Assembly (NCBI GenBank): GCA_030063045.1
Contig: JAQSEB010000082.1
Span: 3,224,001-3,288,000, forward strand
DNA from: Pratylenchus scribneri
Lineage: Eukaryota; Nematoda; Chromadorea; Rhabditida; Pratylenchidae
Length of the DNA: 64,000 nucleotides
Reading direction: 5' to 3'
The notes beneath the pieces are model-generated. The model ran no database searches, was not told the origin of the DNA, and saw only the letters and a program-made list of their open reading frames with translations. The translations under genes and the position numbers were made by a program. Within the stretch, counting starts at the first letter, position 1; each line of letters begins with the position of its first letter. Shown here in pieces: positions 57,725 through 64,000 of this stretch.

Positions 57725-58255
57725 ATTATTTAATAAAAATTAGAAAAACAATAAAATTTTATTTAATTTGTCGAAAAAAAGCAATGAAAATGTTGAAGAA
57801 TATTGAAATTATCAAAAATGCCAAAATAATAACAATGGTTTAAGAAAGGGTTTGTCCAACATTCCCAAACCATATACCCAAATTGGATAGACTTGGTTCA
57901 AAATGCATTGAATGGTATATAATTTGTGATAGTTTGGTCAACAATTAAAGGGTTATTAAATGGTTTAAACCAATTTTGGTTTGGTCAACAATTAAAGGGT
58001 ATTAAACGGTTTAAACCCATTTTGGTTTAATGGTTCAAAACTAAATTAGAATTGGTTAAACCCAACCGGATGAAACGCTTTTTTAATCTAATTTAAATGA
58101 AGCAAAATACCTCTATAATTTAATTAATCGAAAACATTTTAGATTATTTGATTTATTAAAATTTTAAATAAGTGCACTTTCAATAAGTGATAAAATTTAA
58201 TGTCAACAAAAAGGAAATAATTGAGATCGAAAATATCAAAAAAAATATGGCATAA
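57725..58255. other. 3' flank of the ZFC3H1-like gene with a family C element
   Basis: Half of the interval is a two-unit family C copy at 57836-58075. The rest is AT-rich with no exon. Confidence 0.55.
57836..58075 (-). mobile_element. Family C element, copy 16 (2 units)
   Basis: Just downstream of the ZFC3H1-like stop codon, outside any intron I can prove. Confidence 0.82.
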
Positions 58256-61200
58256 TTATTTTTTGCGCCCTTTTCCTCTGGTAGCTTTTTTCGGCACTTT
58301 TTTCGTTAGCACAGGTTCCGGCCCAGTATAATAAGGCGATTCCGGGCAAACTTGAGGGAGTTGGTCCGGTGGAATTGTAGAGCTGATTCCTGAAAAAATT
58401 GTTTTTTTTTTTAAATAAAAAAATGTAAAATTCACTTCGATGTCGCAAAGGGTAAATCCTTTTGCCCTCATTTGCATCCAATGTTTGGTCTTTCTTCTAA
58501 AAAATATTAATTTATTAATTTTTTAGGAAATAATTAATGGAAATATTTTGTACATTAAAAACAGATTTATCCGAAATTATGATTTTTATGGGCTAAATTC
58601 TAATTCAGAAATATTTTTACTTAGAAATCTTTTAAATATTCAAGAAATTTAGCAAAAAGTATTGGATGAATTGATATTGAGTACCGTAATCCCGCTGCTA
58701 TTAAATGTCCCTGGGGCTACATTTTCTCAGAGACATTACAAAGGGAGCAAAAATTAACTTGTAATTTTCTTTTATCACCTTAAAAAATCCTTGAAGTGAC
58801 TTATTATCAGCAGAGGGGAGCTAATATATATTTTTAATATAATTAATTAATCCTCACCTTTTTATCATCAATTTGTGGTTGTGGTTGACTGCTGCTTCTT
58901 GCCTTGTCCATTTCGGCGGCCTCAATCATTTGATCAATTTCCGATATTTCTTCCGGCGTTGGTTTGACATTGACATCCTTTTCTTCTTCTTCATTTTGTC
59001 TGAATCCGTTAATATATTTTTCGACAAATTAATTTTGGTATTTAATTTAGGGAAATATTATAATGGTTTAAGGGTTTATCATACCGTTCATAAACCATAT
59101 ACTCAAAATTGGATAGAGTTGGTCAAAACGCATTGAATGGTATATAATTTGTCATGGTTTGGTCAACAATTAAAGGGTATTAAACGGTTTAAACCAATTT
59201 TGGTTTGGTCAACAATTAAAGGGTATTAAACGGTTTAAACCCATTTTGGTTTGGTCAACAATTAAAGGGTATTAAACGGTTTAAACCCATTTTGGTTTGG
59301 TCAACAATTAAAGGGTATTAAACGGTTTAAACCCATTTTGGTTTAATAGTTCAAAACTGAGTTAAAATTGGTTAAACCTAAGGCAAAAAATAATCAAATG
59401 ATGCATCTTGATGAGATCTATTGATTGGGTATATGGTTTGTGGGTCTTTTTTAAATAATTATAAACAGTATATTTTTTTTTCTACAAATAAAATGTTTTT
59501 TACAACAAATTAAATGATTCCCATAAAATATTTCCCCCTCAATGTGAAATATTCGAATAAATACAATTTATTCAAAAAAAAAACGTTGTTTGTTTACATC
59601 TGATTTTGAATTGTGATTGTGTTTCCGGCAAAATTCAATGCTTTGTTTAAAATTGATTCATATTCCACTCGATCTTCTTCACCGGGACCCGGTTTGGTTT
59701 TCGCTGTTGATTTCATTTGGAATGGCTGCTTCTGTCCACCAATTCGAATTGAATCCGGCATCCGAGAGATCAAAAAGCCAACAACTTGATCGAATGGGCC
59801 ATTTGTAAGTAAATATGCGGCGTATTCACCTTTAAATTTGAATTTTTAAGGATTCAAATTTTTAGGGTATTTGACCCATTTTTGCCATATTTGAAGAGAA
59901 AAATACATAAATACTATGTTTTCTAGCATTTTATTTCATGCTTTTTACTCAATTTTGTCCTATTTATAATTAATTTTGGTACTTTTTGGGGGAAAATTCA
60001 TTGTAAAAATGCAAAAAAAAAAAACAAAAATAAATATTTTTACGTTTTTAAAACCTATTGTGATTTTTGGCAATTTAAAAATCTGCTCCCGAGATAGGGA
60101 CCGGATGGAAAAGATTGGGTAATTCTAATCGGAATGCCATTAATCTTGTCTATAGCTCAGTGAGGCAAATGTCAAAATTGGGAAGACTTTATATCATTCG
60201 AAAGCCCAAAATTGTCTTCTACAATTTTGCCTATTTAAATTTTATGAAATTTAATTTTAAAAAACATGTATTTAATGTTATGAAACTAAATTTTAGAAAG
60301 ATATATTTTAGAAATTTTTGAATTTTCAAAAAATCTTTTCAAAGGTCATTTAGGGCTTTTCTATCGCCTTCACGAATTGGTTGCTTTATCGTTGAGTTAT
60401 GGCCAAAAAAATTTCAACTACGCGATGGTCCTATGTTTCACATCAGAGGGACATTTATTAATATTAACTCACTTGGTTGCATTCCATTTGGGCATATTTT
60501 TGGCCAATATCCAATAATTTCCTCAATAATTTGCTGCTCGCTGAGTGAATAATCCTCTTCATGCTGATAGGGACATTGACGATCGGCACATCTCCCATCC
60601 AATTGATATGGGCAAAGTGGAATGAATGGATTGAGTCGATTCGAAATGGCCGGATGGGAGATCAAGCCTTGCGGAAACAATGGACTTAATCTGCAAAATT
60701 GGTTGCTTGATAAAAGAAGGAACTTTGTGCTTTTTTGGTAATTCTCCTAATTCCTACTATGACCCTATTTCTGAACCATTCGGTTTTTAAATCGGTTTCT
60801 GAACTATTCGGTTTTTAAACCGGTTTCGAACCATTCGGTTTTTAACGGTTTCTGAGCCATTCGGTGTTTGGTTTTTAAACCTGTATTCGGTTTTTAAACC
60901 TGTTTCTGGACCAAACCAATTTTTTAAAACCGATTTCTGAGCCATTCCGTTTTTAAACCAGTTTAAGAGCTATTCCGTTTTTAAAACAGTTTGAGAGCTA
61001 TTCCGTTTTTAAATCGGTTTCTGAACCATTTGGTTTTCAAGCTAATTTCTGAACCATTCGATTTTTAAACTGGTTTCTACCATTCGTTTTTAATCGATTA
61101 ATAACGAAAATTTAACCGGTTTCTAAATTATTCTGTTTTTAAACCGGTTCGAACCACTCATTTTTAAACTGGTTTTTGAACCGTCCGACGCTGTCAAGTT

Positions 61201-63184
61201 CAAATGCTAAATTCAGACTCTTCTACCTTTCAGAAACCCTTAATATACGTATTTTGAGGCAAAGAAAATATATCAAATATTTTCACAAAGGAAAGTTGGA
61301 AGAGCTAGAATATTGCCAAAAATTTACCTGTATGAGCGAATGCTAATCAAAAATGGATCAAATTGTTGACTTCGATTATCCGCAATTTCTCTCATTTCTT
61401 CCATTTGATTTGCATTATTTTCGGCCAAATTATCATTCCGTTGTTCCAAATTCTCTTCAATAATAATATTTGTCTGTGTTTGTGCCACTTCCTCTTCCAT
61501 TGTTTCATCTAAAATTTGTCCCTCTTCCATTGTTTCATCTAAAATTTGCCCATCTTCCAATTCATCATTTTCTTGTGTGATTTTTGATTGTTGCTCAACA
61601 ACATTTACATTGGTTGGTTGTGGTTGGATTGGAGGCGCATTTGTATTATTCGAAAACCTAAAGTTTAGATTTTATTATCCAAAAAACCATAAGTTTATAT
61701 CATTCAAAAAACCTCAAGTTTTTATTATCCAAAAAATCCTTTTATTATCCAAAAAACGTTGAATTTTTATCATCCAAAAACCTCAAATTTTTACTTTTTA
61801 TTAACCAAAAAACCGTACGATATATTTGTTGCCGGATTTTCTTCTTCTCCCATATTTTCGATGACACCGCTTCTTTGTTGTTGTTCAACCTCAATTTGGG
61901 CCATTTGGGTTGTGTTTTCTTCCCTTCCTCCATTGATGCCGGTTTCTTGTGCTTTAGGAGCAATTTGAGGATTTGTGGTCGATGATTCAACAGGAATTTG
62001 GTGGTTATTTTCCTCTTCCATCTTCTCGCTCTCTGCATTTATTTTGACTTCAGATTTTTCAACTTTTTGCGGATTTAACGAATTAAATTGGCGACTCCAT
62101 GCAGTCGAAATCCTCTCAATCAAATTGCTAACTTCCTGTCCGGCCAACTCCAAATCAGCTTCACAAGTAATCAAAGATTGCTAAAATATAAAATTATTTT
62201 TATTTTAAATTGAAATTTAACTTGAATGGTTTGTTTCCTTTCCGACAATTCCGAATGTTTTCGTTTGGCAGCCAACAATGCCTGGGTCAGATTTTCAATA
62301 TCATCGGCGGCATTCGATTCGGAACTTGTCGCATTTTGAGTAGTAATTGGAAGAGTAGATGAACTCGTAGAAGCTTCATTTTCTTCAAGCCTTTGTGATT
62401 TTGATTGTTTGCCCGGCTGCTGGAGATCCGCTTTCTTCGCTTGTTTCGCATTTGATCGATTCTCCTATAATGGAGTAATGGATATTAAAAGTTAAGGTCT
62501 TTTTGTTTATTTAATTTAGGTTTTTTGGTTTATTGATTAAAAAAGGGTTTTTTTATTTTAAAAAAGTTAAGGTTTTTGGTTTATTATATGTAAAAATTTT
62601 AGGTTTTGTACATTGGATTAAAAAAAAAAGTTAAGGCTTGTAGAGACCGGAACAGGACAGGATCCTGTGCAGGATTTACCGGATTATACGCGCGGATCCG
62701 GTCCTGCGAAAAATTGGGAAAAATTCTGTCCGCGGATCCTATAGAAGAAATTTTGTCCTTTGCTGGTCTCTAGTTTCTTGATTTTAAAAAAGTTAAGATT
62801 TTTTGGTTGGTTTATTGAATTAAAAAAGCTAAGGTTTTTGTTTATTGTTTTAAAAAAGTTGGGGTTTTTCGGTTTATCGAATTAAAAAGTAAAAACCTGA
62901 GATGCCATGCTTTTCAACAAATGTTGCCTTAATAACTCCTCCTCATCTTCTACACTTGGTCGCCGCTTTTGATTTCGCAATTCACCCGCCGAATTTGTAG
63001 TTATCGCTGCAATCGCCGTTCGAAGTATTCCGGAATTTCTCTGTTGTTTAGTTTTCTCATAAGAAGTTTTATTAAACCTTTCTGGGTTGTCGTTTTTCCA
63101 CCGATTTGTTGATTTATTCTTTCGCCTTTTTTCCTCTTCATCTTCCAATAATTCCCCTTCCTCTAATTCATCATTTTCTTCCAT
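58256..63184 (-). CDS. ZFC3H1/Red1-type C3H1 zinc-finger protein
   Basis: Nuclear RNA-surveillance protein of the ZFC3H1 (PAXT) / fission-yeast Red1 type, which links polyadenylated RNA to exosome decay. Exons: 63184-62897, 62464-62222, 62180-61819, 61657-61328, 60690-60473, 59829-59598, 58999-58858, 58496-58436, 58389-58256; all phases agree, 669 residues. The N-terminus is acidic (EENDELEEGELLEDEEEKRR), as in ZFC3H1, followed by a VEDEEELLRQHLLKSMASQ helix, coiled-coil-like segments and a tandem ILDETMEEGQ repeat. The key match is the finger CPYQLDGRCADRQCPYQH near residues 434-451 (C-x7-C-x4-C-x3-H), then HEEDYSLSEQQ. The C-terminus is a basic Lys-rich tail. It is much shorter than human ZFC3H1 and lacks the long TPR part. 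Donor for exon 3 is inferred (GTACGG). Confidence 0.8.
59059..59455 (-). mobile_element. Family C element, copy 17 (4 units)
   Basis: In the ZFC3H1-like intron 59597-59000. It has a full left end (CACAAACC-like) and a right end ending GGTATATGGTTTGTGGGTC. Confidence 0.9.
60148..60410. repeat. Family A fold-back element, copy 19 (diverged)
   Basis: In the ZFC3H1-like intron 60472-59830; the end GAGTTATGGCCAAAAAA and the TATCGCCTTC segment are kept. Confidence 0.65.
60772..61200. repeat. ~27-bp minisatellite in a ZFC3H1-like intron
   Basis: About 15 variable units of the type GAACCATTCGGTTTTTAAAC followed by CGGTTTCT. The palindromic core GGTTTTTAAACC recalls the GGTTTAAACC core of family C, but the units are unrelated elsewhere. 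Confidence 0.82.
61680..61815. repeat. Short tandem repeat in a ZFC3H1-like intron
   Basis: Four or five units of the type TTTTTATTATCCAAAAAACC. Confidence 0.65.
62475..62890. repeat. Degenerate tandem repeat interrupted by the GC-rich TIR element
   Basis: Units like TTAAGGTTTTTGGTTTATT occur on both sides of the element at 62638-62775, consistent with insertion into an older array. Confidence 0.6.
62638..62775. mobile_element. Short GC-rich element with terminal inverted repeats
   Basis: About 135 bp bounded by TAGAGACCGG and its inverted partner ending GGTCTCTA, with internal palindromes around GGATCC (three GGATCC sites). It sits in a ZFC3H1-like intron within AT-rich sequence. It looks like a small non-autonomous DNA element. 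Confidence 0.65.
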
Positions 63185-63407
63185 TAATTTTACTGCTAAT
63201 TTCGACAACAATTGTTTAAAAATTTGAATGAATAAATGATAAATATTCAAAGATAACTCCGCTATTTTTTTTTAAATAATTTAAATATTTAAATTTTATC
63301 CAATATATATGTGTAAAATTGATAAATATAACAAATATTGTTGGTCATTCATGCAATAAAATAAGATTTCAATTCATTATTTTCGTTCCATTTCCATATT
63401 CCGTCCA

Positions 63408-64000
63408 TCAGTCTTGAACATTTAGAATTGATTGTTCCATGAATGAACTCAGAGCACGGAGACCAAGATTGTGATAGTAATTGATTCGTCGGTTGTTCAT
63501 CACAAAAACGCGATACATGAATGCCCAGAAATATGGTGCCCATAAGTTCTTAGCAGTTCCCTAAAATAGTTAAAATTTAAAAATTTGAGTAATATTGACT
63601 TTTGGAATTTAAAAATTTGAAAAACAGTAATTTTGGAACTCAAAAATTTGAAAAAACTTTAACTTTCAATTTTCAAACCCATAATTTAATTGGATTAACC
63701 TTGAAAAGTTGTTCCAATCTCTTGTAAAGCCAATAGGTAGACATGAAATCCAAAGATATTTCGAGTCCATCCCAAATGCTCAGCTTGAAATCGGGAATGC
63801 ACCAGCGGCTCATCGGCTTAATGCGCCATGAGGAACGATAAATATACCTGAAGAAATAAAATTTAGGTACGAAATTATTTAAAATATTTACTTGCACATG
63901 GTGCATTGGCTTTTTTGCTGGTATGGCGCTTGATCCAACCATTCCTTAAAGAAAATTTGTTAGAATTAAATTTTAAACCAAGACCAACCACAAGGCAACG
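63408..64000 (-). CDS. RING-CH (MARCH-type) protein, C-terminal part
   Basis: Partial gene entering from the right edge. Exons visible: from the edge to 63989, then 63944-63892, 63847-63700, 63560-63408 (stop), in phase. The spliced start reads RCLVEWLDQAPYQQKSQCTM then CK. This matches the last part of a RING-CH zinc domain: Cys, Leu, two residues, Trp, then Cys-x2-Cys. The remaining ~110 residues contain hydrophobic and aromatic stretches (LEISLDFMSTYWLYKRLEQL; LWAPYFWAFMYRVFVM) that could be one or two membrane segments. By family, it would be a membrane-bound ubiquitin ligase. The first Zn ligands are outside the window, so the class is inferred from half a domain. Its stop is 223 bp upstream of the ZFC3H1-like start on the same strand. 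Confidence 0.65.

Overview
The window is nematode nuclear DNA. It is AT-rich, and its genes are split by many introns: small ones of about 42-60 bp, and larger ones that are mostly packed with repeats. The gene content fits a nematode: a DAF-37/FMRFamide-receptor-like GPCR, a TAX-4-like cyclic-nucleotide-gated (CNG) channel, a MATH-BTB protein and an ER FKBP ending in a KDEL-like tail. Frequent GTTNGN splice donors and one GC-AG intron would suit a clade IV (tylenchid-like) worm, but that placement is a guess. I derived the exon models below by hand from splice sites and reading-frame phase.

Layout. 1-8731 (-): a GPCR running off the left edge (TM1 to TM5 present), with a likely Ser/Thr-rich first exon 4.9 kb upstream. 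8732-16256: a repeat-filled gap. 16257-28591 (-): a 17-exon CNG channel; one of its introns carries a complete Ly6/uPAR-like GPI-anchored gene on the opposite strand (19932-21715, +), and another carries a 1.4-kb palindromic satellite. 29677-35594 (-): an RRM-RS protein with a periphilin/Lge1-like C-terminus. 36706-39639 (-): IPI1/TEX10. 40335-41915 (-): a STAR/Sam68-type KH-RGG protein. 44215-47696 (+): a mucin-like single-pass protein and two small membrane proteins. 48175-52025 (-): delta-COP. 52518-53801 (-): MATH-BTB with a fresh exon duplication. 54582-56314 (-): a two-domain ER FKBP. 57356-57724 (-): an unrecognised coding-like stretch. 58256-63184 (-): a ZFC3H1/Red1-type zinc-finger protein. 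63408 to the right edge (-): the C-terminal part of a RING-CH (MARCH-type) protein.

The genes do not form one pathway. They are housekeeping functions (ribosome assembly, RNA processing, COPI transport, protein folding) next to sensory and signalling genes. The ZFC3H1-like and RING-CH genes are only 223 bp apart on the same strand and could be co-transcribed.

The most unusual content is the repeats. Family C is a terminal-inverted-repeat element with an internal 46-bp minisatellite of 1-9 units. It has 17 clear copies, 13 of them inside modelled introns (a 14th probably so), in both orientations. Family A is a ~300-bp fold-back element with about 19 copies, mostly in the left 28 kb. Family B is a ~310-bp fold-back element with 5 copies. 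Families A, B and the single D element share a GAG(C/T)TATGnCCAAAA core. There are also several tRNA-derived (SINE-like) fragments, a GC-rich TIR element, and a compound palindrome of satellite arrays. None of these matches a named family that I can recall.
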